Assembly: GCF_022376445.1 (NCBI RefSeq) | Contig: NW_025955010.1 | Location: 186,001 to 250,000 of the forward strand | Source: Fomitopsis serialis | Taxonomy: Eukaryota; Basidiomycota; Agaricomycetes; Polyporales; Fomitopsidaceae | DNA: 64,000 nt | Direction: 5' to 3' | Shown: positions 1 to 11,588 of the stretch, in pieces | Layout of the letters: each line of letters opens with the position of its first letter | Numbering within the stretch: the first letter of the stretch is position 1 | Program-made: the position numbers and the translations under genes | Notes under the pieces: model-generated | Databases searched by the model: none | Seen by the model: only the letters and a program-made list of their open reading frames with translations | What the model was told of the DNA's origin: nothing

Positions 1-226
1 TACATAATCCTGCTTATGCGTAGCAGAGGACCAGTGTCCGAATCCTGAACGACCAACGGGACTAGAACAGGAGGAAACTAAGTATACTCATGACCACGGC
101 ACCGACTCGAAGACTCGGTCGAAATATATATGTCTACAAATCGGATCGCTAGTACATATACGGTATTGCCTGCGTTGTCATATCACTACTTAGTCGTATC
201 AGTGATGTAGAGCACATTGAAAAGCT

Positions 227-3025
227 TCAGCCCGTACCCACCGCGGCACACTCGATGGTGATAACTTCGTGGGGAGTATCCACCGGGATATAGATCGGGT
301 TCCCCAGATAATAGGCCCTGGGTTCAGCGACGAAGAGATCAACCCAATTTCTCGGTTCAGTGATAGCGTGCCTATGACGTTGGTAAGGCCTTCAAGTGAC
401 ATTTTGTTTCAACAGAGACATTGCTGACTTACGCCTCGGACAAATGTTGCGCAATAACCGCGCATGTCTGCAATTGACCGAGATAAACAGAGCAGTGGTT
501 GCAGCTCCAGTGCCGACCAGGCCTTGCGAGCCAGTCATATTCATCGTATGTTTTGCGAAGGGCCACAGAAGCCTCCTCACTGAGGATACCAATGCGGACC
601 GTAGTACTTGATAAATGATAATCGCACAAGAAATGGTAAACCTATTGATGAACCGTGTTACACTGTAGTTCATATGCGCAAACGAGCGATGATCATAGGG
701 GTACGCACCACTTTACGCCATGACATTCTCTCGTAACTCGGATGATTACCTTTCCACGTGCACTCCTCAGATGGGCAGAAGATGAATCGGTCGATGTCGT
801 CCAACTCCTCAGGGCGTGCGGTATCAGTTTGAGGCCGAGTGCAGTCGCTATGCCTTTAATGATCTGATGTCCCTTTCGATCCCATTTAATCTGTCGGTCT
901 GCGTAACGATGTTGTTCAGGGTCTTGCAGTCGCAGCCAAAACATTTTGCAAAGGGAATACCGGTTGAGAAAGAACGAGGGCGATACAGAGAGTCGTGCGA
1001 GAACGTCTTCGAGGGCGCAGCAGCTTTCGAGTCCACCAACATCATGATCCATGATGAAGGTGAAGGTAGAGCTGGCCAGCAGGACACGGCTGTCCAATTC
1101 TTCAGTCCGCTGTCCCGGCAGTCCACCTGCAGAGGCTCCGCCGTTTGGGTTGACGGCCTCAAGTTGTCCCATAGCTCGTAGCAGGGTGGCCTTGACGTTG
1201 CGTTGATATGCGGAGATGATGCCGGGTAGCTCCAACGCAGCTATGTCGCACTGCGATCTCTGAAGCTGAGTGTCCAGGTTGTCGTAGATGAGAGACCAGA
1301 ATGTCGGCGTGGTGAAGAGGAAGATGGGCGGAGGAAGACGGAGCCACTCGACGGGACGTAGGGTCCGCTTGTAGTCGTCGTATACCTTGGTGACGAGGGC
1401 TGTGCGCTCCATGATGATGTTGTTGTATTCGGCTTCGAGGTGGTAGCTCTGCTGTTCTGTAATGTATGGCTCAATCGCAGGTCGCACATGCTTCCAAACT
1501 ATAGGATGGTTGTTATGACCGGTAGCCAACTTGTGGAAATGGCACGTTCACTCACCATCATCCGTGACTTCAAATCACAATACTGCCAGAGATACTCAAT
1601 GGTTTTCGCATCAAGACAGCGGCTGCGCGGAGGCATCAATGGCATGACGGCTGCAATGTCTTCACCATCGTATCCCAATGCGCGACATCGTTGCGCAAAG
1701 CTAACGGATATACACCGGTCAGAAGATGTCACTGTGATAGCGAATACTCATCATACTCACTCTCCATTCTGTCTTTTACGCGCCCCCTCTAGCTCCTCCC
1801 AGCGAATGCGCTCCCAGTCTCGGCACTTCTGTGCATGCTAGTAGCGGATGGTATATGTCAACAATTTGCATTTCAGCGATAAGTCCACATACCTCTGTCC
1901 TTGCTCGCACATGTTGTATTTGCTCTCTCTTGAACTTTTCGAATGCCTGCTTTGCACCGCGCTTCCTGCTGTTTATGTCTTTACGATAGTTATAGCATGT
2001 CTCCGCCATGGTAACGACGTCGGGTCTCCAGTAACTCTTCCGTCCTCTTGTTGCCTCTGTAGCACTGGTCATTAGTTCCTCTTTCGCAGACGATATGATC
2101 AAATTGACCGTGGTATGTATGCACAACGAGTTCTAAAATTCCATCTTTGATGGCCGAAAAATCTCGCGCAAGCTCTTGGTGTGTTTTGAGTCTGAATCCA
2201 ATCATGTATCCACAGCATCAGAACAGTACTAGATATTATACGTACTCCGATTTGATGCATTCCTCACAGAATGCCCGTATCAAAGCATAATCGAGGTAAT
2301 AGTGGCCAACTTTGCCGCAATGCTACTGATGATAAGTCGACATCAGCCATTTCAGTGTTAGATCACTCACGCCACAGTTGGGACGAGTACCAGGATTGAA
2401 CGCCCTCGTCCAGAAGACTCGTGGGACGTCTGGCGGACATTCGGGAATACCGATCGGCTCAGTGACCATTTTCCAGATACGGCAACCTTGTGGGGAGACC
2501 AGCAGGATGGTACGGAATGCTCTGTTAGTCTGTGAAAGGTTCGTTAGGGCCAGAGGAATGAGCTCCTCTAGAATCTGCGGTACATCGACAACGTAAAACA
2601 AAAGTCACTGTCATTGAGCTGAAAGCGGGCATACCTCATAAATTATATCCAAGGGAAGATTAGTCAGTGTGGCGCGTTTTGCGTCCATCGACTGCAAGCT
2701 GCTAGCGGTCGCCTGAAGGTTCTCTGTGTCGGCTTGAACCCGAACACGCTTCCTTCGCGGTTGGTTGTCGTGTTTGTTTGGGCTCGTAGATCTCTGACGG
2801 TTAGCTGAATGATTGGGCATTTGTAGAGTCAGAAGAGACCAGCTCCAGTGTGAAAATGCACGAACACTTGCTTGCTCGGTTGTGTGTTCTCGTGTGGGCC
2901 TTCGGGAGAGTTGAATTCTCCACAGCTCGACCGGACCTAAGGAGCCGGGGTTGTTCTTCCTCGCTTGCCGAGTTCAGTTGCACGGAGCGGATTATCGCGG
3001 CCTGGCTACGCGTGACGACAGGCAT
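227..3025 (-). CDS. F-box-like protein with C-terminal CX2CX15HX4H finger (copy 1)
   Basis: Probable SCF ubiquitin-ligase substrate adaptor. The start at 3025 opens with MPVVTRSQ, like MPITTRR/MPVTTRR in copies 2 and 3. The F-box core is split by an intron: LPLDIIYE (about 2645) continues into a Leu-rich segment with LTNLSQTNRAFR (about 2590-2370). A Cys-containing segment follows, then a basic helix (YNYRKDINSRKRGAKQAFEK, about 1990) and the central block (about 1500-800) with YDDYKRTLRPVEWLRLPP. The C-terminal finger begins WSCNHCSVYL (about 500). Its last His is supplied by the final exon (HAITEPRNWVDLF), which ends in a stop at 227. All exons join with GT-AG introns and no in-frame stop is needed, so the gene looks intact. 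Copies 2-5 lie elsewhere in the window. The SCF role is inferred from the F-box; no substrate can be named. Confidence 0.7.
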
Positions 3026-3660
3026 GATGGGCCACTGGAAACTAGAGAATCGAGCAGTACCACATGTTATCACGCGATAGTACGGACAACTTCGAAGAGA
3101 ACGAACGATGTCCAATGGTGTGCAGAAATAACAGAGGCTTCAAATAGTCGTCGATGTGACCGTGCTGAGGAAGAGCGTGAGAGTAATAAGTCTCTTGAAG
3201 GTGAAGGTGGACGGTTCCGGGTTGTCCGTTGAGTAACGAGTCCCAGATCAAACGATGTGGCTTGGATGTGGCCGACCTTGTGGCAATATTCCCACCCTCC
3301 CTGTATGGTAAGAACTTCCTATTTTGGAACAACAATGGCCGACGTTCCGCCAAGAATATGACAGCATCCGGCATTGTCAGCAAACCTTGGCCGTGAATTT
3401 ATATTGGCAGTGTTAGGTGCTACTCAAGCCCAACAAGAATCGCGTCGAATGTACTAGTTGAGTTTGGGTTGAGTGGGGTTCAAGAGGGTTGCGTCCAGGG
3501 AGTCGGGTCGGGTCGCTGATGACAGACCGTACACGAATTTATACTTTACCAGTACACGGGAAGCATTACATATGATATGTCCGACTGACTGGAATCAAAC
3601 GTACAGCGTCATACAGTGTACGTAGCAGCATGCTCCCTGCTACATAGTACGTAGTGAGAA
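3026..3660. other. intergenic, F-box copies 1 and 2
   Basis: This lies between the start of copy 1 and the stop of copy 2, both on the minus strand. It presumably holds the promoter of copy 1. I see no TATA box, RNA gene or convincing reading frame. Confidence 0.4.
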
Positions 3661-6345
3661 TCATTCATTCACAGTCGTCGGCACGATCTGTTGAGCATCT
3701 CCGGAGAGTATGCCCGGCACTGCATGCTCGTCATTACTAGCCCGCGGCGTGAATCTCCGTGGCTTTGGGCGACGGCGGACTGTTGGATATGCGTGGAACA
3801 AGTCCGCGTTCTCTTCGGGTTCGTCGATAGCATGGCTACACGTGGGTATCAGCAATGAGAAGAGATGAACGATGTGTCGCAAATTTACACTTCTTGCACA
3901 TGCTGGAGGACAACTGGGCGAGTCCTCAGGTCGTCCAGATGGATGGCACAGTGGTTGCAGCTCCACATCTCTTGTTGCTCTGCCAGATCGGCCCCTTCCG
4001 CTTGACGCACGACAGCTGACTCCTCCTCGTTGAGGGCTGTGAAGCGTACGAAAGAAGATTGCCACATGTGTTGCGTAGAACAGTGCGATAGCTAGCAGCA
4101 GCACACCACGTCAGAACCCGTCCCCCACGTCCGCGAGGACCAGTGTTACGGATGGACTCACAAATGCACGCCACGTATACGCCAGGCCGCCCTGAGCTTC
4201 GCCGCTACACTGCCGGCAGAGGAAGCGTCTGTCCAGTCTGTCCAGGTGTACAGGGCGCGTGGCTTCAGGATCGAGGCCGAGCGCCTTGATCAACGACGCA
4301 CAATTCGCAGAGCTTTCTCGGTCGTGCCTAATGGTCGAGTCCCAGCTCTTCCATACCTTCGCTGCGACCATATGGATGTAATACGCGGAGCCATACTCCT
4401 GGCTGCTTTGAGTCCCGGTCCATGCTACTTTCGCCGTGACCTCGTCAAAGGAGAGGGAGACAGGCCCGGAAGACGCGAAGACAGAGGTGGCAAGCGCGAG
4501 ACGACCATGGCTATCCGCTACCCGAGACTTACTTAGTCTGGTTATCTTGCCGAACGCTCCAGCATCAGCCATGGCATGCAACAGACGCTCCTTGAGGTTG
4601 TCCTTGAAAGCCGAGATGTACTCCGACAGATTCCTGGCAGCTTCGTCGCATGTCGTCTGTTCAAGCGGGACGTCGAGGTTCATGTAGATCAGTGAGAAGA
4701 ACGCCGGCATGACGTAGATGAGCGCAGGTGGTGGTAGGTGAATCCACTCGATGGGACGAAGTGTGCGCTTGTAGTCGTCGTATGCGTTCTTGACGAGGCG
4801 CTTCCGTGCATTGATAGTGGGTGCCTGGTCCGTCTCAAGTCGTTTGCACAGTGCAGTCTCGATGCATGGTTGTAGAATGGGCTTGACGCGCTTCCAGACT
4901 GCGGTAAATGTATTTGTGATCAATACCGGTCGAGGAGAGAATCACCGACCTCGTTCTGTTATGTTGCGATCTTTCTGAGCTTCCTGCCTAGTACGTATGC
5001 TCTTGATATCTTGATCCTCGTAGCCCAATTCTCGGAAGCGGTCTACAAGTCTGCTGGCCATCATGAGCGACGTACGACGGAAAGGTAGCGACATGATACT
5101 TGCACGTCATATTGCTTCTGAACACGTTCTGCCTGTTCTTTGTGCCAATATACGGCGAATTCTAGTGACCACCACTCTCGACATATCGTCGCGTGCTGTT
5201 GGGAGAATGTCAGACGAGACCCGAAAGGTAGACAATGAATGACGAACCTCCGTGACAGCTCTTACATATGCTACACGCTGATCCTTGTATTCCTGCAATG
5301 CCTCCTTCGCGTGAGGCTTCCGTAGACCTATGTCCATCTGATACTTGCTGTAGATCGTTGCCATCGCGTAGATATCGTCTTCCCAGTAGAAATTGGAGCC
5401 TTCTTTTGACCGCACGGTAGACGAGCATCCAGCTAGGTTGAAGAGTAAGCGCCGAGATCCATTTGTGAGTTCAGTCCGAGCCGACTCAACTATTAGTATG
5501 GGGAATGAGTTCGAGCATTTCGGCATTGAAATTCGGGAATCGCTTGGTGAAGAAGCCTGCGTAAACGAGCCTATGCCGAAGCAATCCTCAGCAAATTCCA
5601 TAAGGACGAATCCACAACGACTGCGTACTTCTTACTCTTGCACTTCTTGCATACACGCCGCATGAGAGCGAAGTCCACATGGTGGACATTGGAAACGCCG
5701 CACTCCTGCGATGAGAGGCCTATTCAATACTTCCGATGGGTGCCATGCTTGAGACACTCACCTGACACTTGGATGGTCCGTAGATAAATCTGGCCCAGGA
5801 CACTTCTCCAGCACTTGGTGGGCTATCCGGGGCATTGCCGGTACGCCTCCTCGCCGCCTTCCAGATATTGGAAGCTTGAGGAGTTGTGAGTGTCGTGCGG
5901 AATGCCGTATTCGTTTGCGCAAGATTGGCGAGGTCAGTGGGAGTCAGTAAAGCGAGTATCTAGCCACGAGTCAATGTCAATGTAATGCTTGCATGTGTCG
6001 AATTACCTCAAAGACGATATCGAGGGGAAGTGCTGGGAATTGACTGAGTTCAAGTTTGTGGGGATTGCTCTTGCCTTTGGAAGACGCTGCCGTCTCCCCG
6101 CGAACACGTTCTTCTGCGGACTACCATCCGACCGTCTACCGCGATGGTCTAGATAAGACGGTACTCAACATGGCATTCTCTCTCCCCTAAATATAGTGAC
6201 GGCCACCTTTCCAATCCAAATCACTCGCCGTATTGTCGTCAGGATCGCTGAGCGCGCTGGACACGTAACCTTCCTCGTCGATCGATGGTTCCGAATCCGT
6301 GCGCTGCAGAGAACGCAGTTTGGCCCGGCGAGTCGTAATCGGCAT
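3661..6345 (-). CDS. F-box-like protein with C-terminal CX2CX15HX4H finger (copy 2)
   Basis: The start at 6345 gives MPITTRRAKLRSLQRTD and an acidic Ser-rich leader. The F-box exons read LPLDIVFE (about 6020) then LTPTDLANLAQTNTAFR (about 5940). A Cys ribbon follows: C before VSGVSNVHH, then RRVCKKCKSKK. The 5450-5240 exon has YWEDDIYAMATIYSKY. The central exon (about 4920-4170) carries YDDYKRTLRPIEWIHLPP and ends in RRFLCRQC. The C-terminal exon has WSCNHCAIHL, and the last exon HAIDEPEENADLFH ends at 3661. The finger is C-X2-C-X15-H-X4-H. The closest relative in the window is copy 3 at 17.1 kb. Both copies end the exon near LELIPHTN/LELLPYTD at an unusual GTTGAG donor, so that splice site is less certain. 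It is probably functional; the SCF role is inferred from family. Confidence 0.7.
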
Positions 6346-6900
6346 GCTGAGGAAGCGTTTGAGTAAGTCGAGAGGAACTCGGTGAAGACAATCCTGAAAG
6401 ACTTGGGAGTCGGGAAGATGAAGAGGGATGTCCAAGACAGCGGCGTGTCTGCTTTTTTGACTTTGCATGCGCCCCGCCGAGTCTGCGCCGTCTGACTCTG
6501 CGTGTGAACGGGCAGTGCTTATCACCCAATGGGGCGGCGCCGCACACCTCGCGCCCTTGATCGTAACGCGGGCGGCATGGATACTGCCCGACGCCTTGCC
6601 TTTTATGGGAAGGCCTTCCATTTTGGGAGTGGCGGGCCGACGCTCGGGCGGCTACGCTCAACGCTCAATATAAGTTTTAGCACGGCCATGAGTAGCTTCA
6701 CTGCAGTTTATCAGCAAGCCCAGCGTTCCTCCCGAGTCAAATTCAACGGTTTGTGTGTTTGGAAAAAACCGGGTGACACTCAGCAGCCAAAGTTTATTTA
6801 CGCGTACTACTTGTCTATCTCTGCGTCACGTGGTCGCACTCCCGACGCGTATACGCATACCATGTACTTTGAGTCTCTACTTGAAGTTGAACTTACCAGG
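6346..6900. other. upstream region of F-box copy 2; no gene seen
   Basis: Both strands carry overlapping GC-rich reading frames with no recognisable motif and mutually exclusive phases. I read this as the promoter and leader of F-box copy 2 plus spacer before the tandem duplication. Confidence 0.35.
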
Positions 6901-7170
6901 TACTTTCTTGGCCGTAGCCGCCACGGGCCCGATCTTCGCAGCACGCACCAGTCTACACCGGTGGCCAGTGTGACAGAAAGGCCGACTATGCCGAGCCCAA
7001 AGGCAGGTAATATTGGGCAGGTAACGTTGATATGTTCGTACGTGCCTCACAGCTATAACTCACGTAGCAACCTGCTTGTAGACACTTGAAATCCTGCCAC
7101 TTGTACCGAGGAGAAGCTGGTTCTGGCTCAATGCCTCCGCGGGTACTTTCATGACTGGGTTCTCATTCCT

Positions 7171-7985
7171 ATGTCGAGGTGGTACTGCCGACGCAACGGT
7201 ATCCCGATAGGTCTAGGGATATGGCCGCTCCCTTTCGACCTCCTGCTCAAGCGGACGCAGGGCACTCGCGAGGCTGAGGCGATCGCCATGATGACCGCGC
7301 GGAATATGGGACTCCCTGTCCCCCGCATGCTGTCATACGGGGATCATGGCGAAGGGCAGAACGGCTCCATCCTCATGGATCGTGTACCTGGCAAAATGCT
7401 CATTGAGGTGATCAACGACTTTCTCCGTCCGAAATAGAGAGCATATCCGACGATCTCGATAATGCTCTCCGTCGCTTGCGGATGTACTCGAGTCCCTATG
7501 GCACGAGTGTCTGTGGGGTGGATGGTCAGGACATTCGCAGCGCACGTGTGCCCGACTGGTACGTCGGGCCATGCGCGGACGCTTCATCTTTCTACGACAA
7601 GATCGAGGTACCAGCAAATCCTCCGTGGTGGGACGGTCTGGAACACGAATATCCGGGCCACGTCACCAACTTTCGGCGTTTGTATAGCATGTCGCACGCA
7701 GTCGTGTTCACTCATGGGGACCTCATGCCGCACAACATTATGGTCAAGGATGGACACATTACCGGCATCATCGACTGGGAAGCAGCCGGATGGTACCCCG
7801 AGTACTGGGAGTTCACTACGATGCTGAAGGGTCTGCGATTATCCATGGGAGAGGATGGTAGACTCTCTGGAAGGACGCCGTGGCAGCGACTGGTGTTGTC
7901 CCTGCCAAGTTACCGTTACGCAGCCGAGTATGAATGCGAATGGTCTTTGTGGTGGTATACAATGGAAAGTTGGCCGCAGTGGTGA
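7171..7985 (+). pseudogene. APH-fold kinase-like protein, copy 1 (frameshifted)
   Basis: This is a fungal member of the aminoglycoside phosphotransferase/choline-kinase-like superfamily; its natural substrate is unknown and drug resistance is not implied. The N-lobe part reads LPFDLLLKRTQGTREAEA and LPVPRMLSYGDHG. The catalytic loop is FTHGDLMPHNIMV (an HGD-x4-N Brenner-type motif) and the metal-binding motif is GIIDWEAAGWYPEYWEF. The C-terminus is SWPQW with the stop at 7985. The frame breaks between GKML (about 7400) and PSEIESISDDLDN (about 7427): the spacer is one base short of in-frame and no GT-AG intron fits. The reading upstream of LPFDLLLK is also unclear, so the true N-terminus is not found. 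Copy 2 (10186-10999) is broken at the same place with a different indel. It is either a pseudogene or carries an unusual intron. Confidence 0.65.
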
Positions 7986-9099
7986 TCAGGTGGAGTAGTT
8001 CGTTCCTTCTGCGCTTTCTTGACGACTAGCGCGCTCACTGTTAGTCGCTTTAGCTCGAATTGTCTACCGTGCCGTTGCATGAATCGGCGTACACGTTCGC
8101 CTATTCTCCGATGTGAGAGGTTTCCTCCGCACATCTTCGATGAGTGTACTCACGAAGCCTTTTGTCGCTTTCGGCTGCCTCCATGCAGTCTGTCTATGCT
8201 AGAACCTCGTCATCCACTGTATATCGGTGATCCGAGTCATGTTTCTCACTCCACTGCCAATGGCCAACGCATGTTGCAGAGATCACGGAGTCTTGACACA
8301 CCTGAACCACCTTGTATATCATTGCCCATGGGAATCGCGTGAGTGTTTGAATCCATAATTAGCACTAACTCTTCAGTGAATCGTGATCTTACCACCGGCG
8401 GGGCACCAGCTACAGACGTGAGATGCGCCGAAGGTGGGGGGCCTCTCTGACTCGCCCTGAGAGCTACTGACATAACAGACAGCGAATCATCCCACCACGT
8501 AATCCATGTACCTGCGCCGGTGCGATGTAGACGTCTTCTTTGATGTCTCAACGAGCTAGAAGTCTGGTGAGGCCATTATCGGATGAAGTCATATACTGGC
8601 TTCATCTACCAGTCTCTGTAAGTACTCAGTCTAACAGTCCACTTCGGGACGAAGTAAGATCAATTCCTGAGCCTAGACTCTAATGCGTTCGCAACAACTG
8701 CACTACGATGTCTGCATTTGCGGCGCTCTCATTCCATGCGGGAAGGAGATTGATCGCTGGAAGCGATAACTTTCACAGCTTCTGGTCACATCGTCGCGGA
8801 CTGTGTAAGCTGCTTCCTTATGAGCGTCATCCACCATTGCAGTTTCTATCACAGGCTCGCCAACTCTGGATACTAGATCTGACTCGAGTCGCGTTTCTCC
8901 TACCAGATTCGTCCTTATCGCACATTCTGCTCTGCGATAGACCCATGACTCGGGAGATACGAAAGGGGCCGCTACCGGGCTGCCTCACTGGTCAGTCATA
9001 TAAAGCGGCAAACGGCTGGAATGCTTCAATCTCACCGAGTCCAGATACCTTCGAAACGCACCGCACAAACAGTCAGTGATCATTCTATGTGATGTGTAG
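7986..9099. other. extra 1.1 kb in duplication unit 1, possible insertion
   Basis: Unit 2 has only about 100 bp between its two genes; unit 1 has about 1.1 kb here. The 7-mer gtgatca occurs at both edges (7982-7988 and 9076-9082), which could be a target-site duplication. I see no terminal inverted repeat and no convincing ORF. A possible small spliced frame near 8320-8430 has no recognised product. Confidence 0.35.
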
Positions 9100-9600
9100 A
9101 TGCTCAACGCAATCTTTCCAGTCATGTCCAATGTCGTCCTCGATTCAAACCGACTCGAGGTCGGAGCCCTCTATGTGGCAATATCCTATCGTAACCTCGA
9201 CGAGAGCAACACGTCGTTCTTTTGGGGGCTATACCTCCACGCACCCAACGGGTCCCGCACAGGTTACAAATTTCAGCTCATCGACACGAACGGCAAATTC
9301 TACCAGCTCAGGGAGAGCGAAGCGGGCTCATTGCTGTACACCATAGCACTGATAGCAATGGTGCGGATTGCAGGGCCGAATCTTCTCACCCGCTTTCAAC
9401 TCTACGAGATCGTGGCTGCGATAAAAGACAAGGACACGGACCTCTCCCGAGGCGCGTACACATGCCAGCAATGGATCAAGGAGATCGTGAAGGTGTTGAG
9501 GGATCGCCGCATGTTGACATGCAATATCATGCCTCGGCATTGTCTGGTAGCATCGCTCGCCCCGTCATTCACTCGGCATGGTCTTACTAGTGATACATGA
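9100..9600 (+). CDS. small DUF6914-like protein, copy 1
   Basis: Single-exon protein of about 166 aa (an alternative start is M at 9124). It reads LEVGALYVAISYR, SFFWGLYLHAPNG, then GYKFQLIDTNGKFYQL, a Leu/Ile-rich middle, and TCQQWIKEIVKVL near the end. This order resembles the basidiomycete DUF6914 family as I remember it; the function is unknown. Compared with copy 2, copy 1 has lost roughly 55 bp just after its CN dipeptide, where copy 2 encodes DVDALEAEL. Its last 25 residues are therefore out of register with the family. The gene lies immediately downstream of the broken APH-like gene in both duplication units. Confidence 0.55.
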   Translation: MLNAIFPVMSNVVLDSNRLEVGALYVAISYRNLDESNTSFFWGLYLHAPNGSRTGYKFQLIDTNGKFYQLRESEAGSLLYTIALIAMVRIAGPNLLTRFQLYEIVAAIKDKDTDLSRGAYTCQQWIKEIVKVLRDRRMLTCNIMPRHCLVASLAPSFTRHGLTSDT

Positions 9601-10185
9601 TCGTCAAAATTTGGTCGTGACTGTACTGAGTCCCTTGTAGCGGCCATTTCGTGTCTCTTGCTGAATGGAACTCCAAATTTTGCGCACACACTGGCTTCTC
9701 GTTCGCAGCTTGTTCATGTACTTGTAATTTCGTGTGACACTTCATTCTCGAAACCACCACTGTAATACTGTACTACAGTCTATCTCGCCATATCGCTACG
9801 TCACGTGGTCGCAGTACTACCGACGCGTATAAGTACGTACTTTGAGTCTCTTAGAGACTTCAAGCTCAAGCTTCAAGTTGAACTTGGCCGTATTTCGGTC
9901 GTAGCCGCCACGGTCCCGATCTTCTCAACACGCCAATTTGCATCAGTCCACACTGGTGACCGTTGACCCCAACCAGTGTGACAGACTCTGAAAAGCCGAC
10001 TATGCCGAGCCCAAAGGCAGGTGATATTGGGCTGGTAATATTGATTTATTCGTACGTGCGTCACAGCTATAACTCACATAGCAACCTGCTCGCAGACACT
10101 CGAAATCCTGCCACTTGTACCGAAGAGAGGCTGGTTCTGGCTCAATCGCCTCCGCGGGTACTTTCACGACTGGGTTCTCGTTCCT

Positions 10186-10999
10186 TTGTCAAGGTGGTAC
10201 TGCCGACGCAACGGTATCCCGACAGGTCTGGGGATATGGCTGCTCCCTTTCGACCTCCTGCTCAAACGGACGCAGGGCACTCGCGAGGCTGAGGCGATCG
10301 CCATGATGACCGCACGGAACATGGGACTCCCTGTCCCTCGCATGCTGTCGTACGGGGATCATGGCGAAGGGCAGAACGGCTCCATCCTCATGGATCGTGT
10401 ACCTGGCAAAATGCTTTTGATTGATAAGAACCCTACCTCTTTCGGAGGTGGAGAGCATTGCTGCCGATCTCGACAATATTCTCCATCGCATGCGGATGTA
10501 CTCGAGTCCGTACGGCGGGAGTGTATGTGGACCCGATGGCCAGAACATTCGCAGCGTACGCCTACCGCATTGGTTTGTTGGGCCATGTCCGGATGTTCGC
10601 ACCTTCTACGACACGATACAAGCTAATCCCAATCCTCCCTGCGGAAACGGCCTGGAAGCAGAATTTCCGGGACATCTCTCTAACTACCAGCACATCTACG
10701 ACATGTCTCACGCCGTCGCCTTCACCCATGGCGATCTCATGCCGCATAACATCATGGTCATGGATGGCCATATCACCGGCATCATCGACTGGGAAGCTGC
10801 TGGATGGTACCCCCAATATTGGGAGTTCACGACCATGCTGAAGGGGTTACAGTTGACCAGGGGCCCGGAGGGCGAACTCGTCGGGAAGACGGCTTGGCAG
10901 CGGCTCGTATTATCCCTTCCGAGCTTTCACTACGCCAATGAATATGATTTGGAATGGTCGTTGTGGTGGTTCACGATGGCTAACTGGCCGTCGTGGTAA
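10186..10999 (+). pseudogene. APH-fold kinase-like protein, copy 2 (frameshifted)
   Basis: Paralogue of 7171-7985. The 5' part (10186-10420) ends at GKMLLIDKN. The rest continues in another frame from LPLSEVESIAADLDN to the stop at 10999. The catalytic loop FTHGDLMPHNIMV and the motif GIIDWEAAGWYPQYWEF are intact. The spacer between GKML and the E-S pair is 37 nt here and 38 nt in copy 1, so neither is in frame and the two indels differ. No canonical intron repairs it. The catalytic half would still make a 190-aa product if translated from an internal start. Confidence 0.65.
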
Positions 11000-11095
11000 G
11001 CGCCTGACCTCATGGGTTGTCCGTGGCTCGAATGCTGAGTCCTCCCAATGTTGCGATGCAGAGTACTATATCTACCGACGCGCGACTCGCAAGCC

Positions 11096-11588
11096 AGCTT
11101 ACCCTCTCGTCGAAGTTGGTGCCCTATATGTGGCAGGAACCTGCCGAACTCTACTCCCCAGCGACAATACATTCTACTGGGGCTTGTATCTCCACATGAC
11201 AAGCGGTCGGGTTACAAGTTCCAGCTCCTCGATGCCAACGGCAGGTTCTACCAGCTCAAGCAGAGCGACGCCGCTTCGCTGCTGTCCTCCACAGCGCTGA
11301 TCGCGCTGGTGCGCATCGCCGGCCCCAATCTCTTCGCGCGCTTCCAGCTCTACGAGATCGTGGCCGCGATCAAGGCTAGAGACACGAATCTCGCCAGGGG
11401 GCGCGTATACATGCCAACAATGGATCAAGGAGATCGTGAAAGTACTGAGGAGCCGTGGCATGCTGACGTGCAATGATGTCGACGCGCTCGAGGCAGAGCT
11501 CACCCGCGTAGCTACTAACGAGCATCACACCATGGCTCTGAGCGGGGAAATGGCTCTCCCTATTATTCATTCGTCATGCTGTTATTAG
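11096..11588 (+). pseudogene. small DUF6914-like protein, copy 2 (two frameshifts)
   Basis: Paralogue of 9100-9600. It can be followed as LVEVGALYVAGTCR, TFYWGLYLHMTSG, [frameshift about 11210] GYKFQLLDANGRFYQL, FQLYEIVAAIKARDTNLARG, [extra G in ccagggggcgcg at about 11400] QWIKEIVKVLRSRGMLTC, NDVDALEAEL, and a stop at 11588. The C-terminal NDVDALEAEL block, missing from copy 1, is preserved here. The two copies have therefore decayed in complementary places. Confidence 0.6.

Larger units (their letters stand above)
6902..11588 (+). repeat. tandem segmental duplication of an APH-like + DUF6914-like gene pair
   Basis: Two units lie head to tail: unit 1 about 6902-9600 and unit 2 about 9890-11588. 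Upstream flanks match closely: for example 7033-7150 and 10052-10162 share long runs such as acagctataactcac and atcctgccacttgtaccga. The APH coding parts are near-identical over the first 80 codons (7171-7400 vs 10186-10410) and the downstream gene is clearly homologous. Unit 1 carries about 1.1 kb of extra DNA between its two genes (7989-9082). The offset between units is about 3.0 kb at the APH start. Coding divergence suggests the duplication is not recent. Confidence 0.8.

Noticed and set aside
7171..10999. Bacterial-type aminoglycoside resistance genes acquired by transfer
   Set aside because: The Brenner motif and surrounding residues fit the large fungal APH-like family, the context is fungal, and both copies are broken. 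No sign of a recent bacterial origin.
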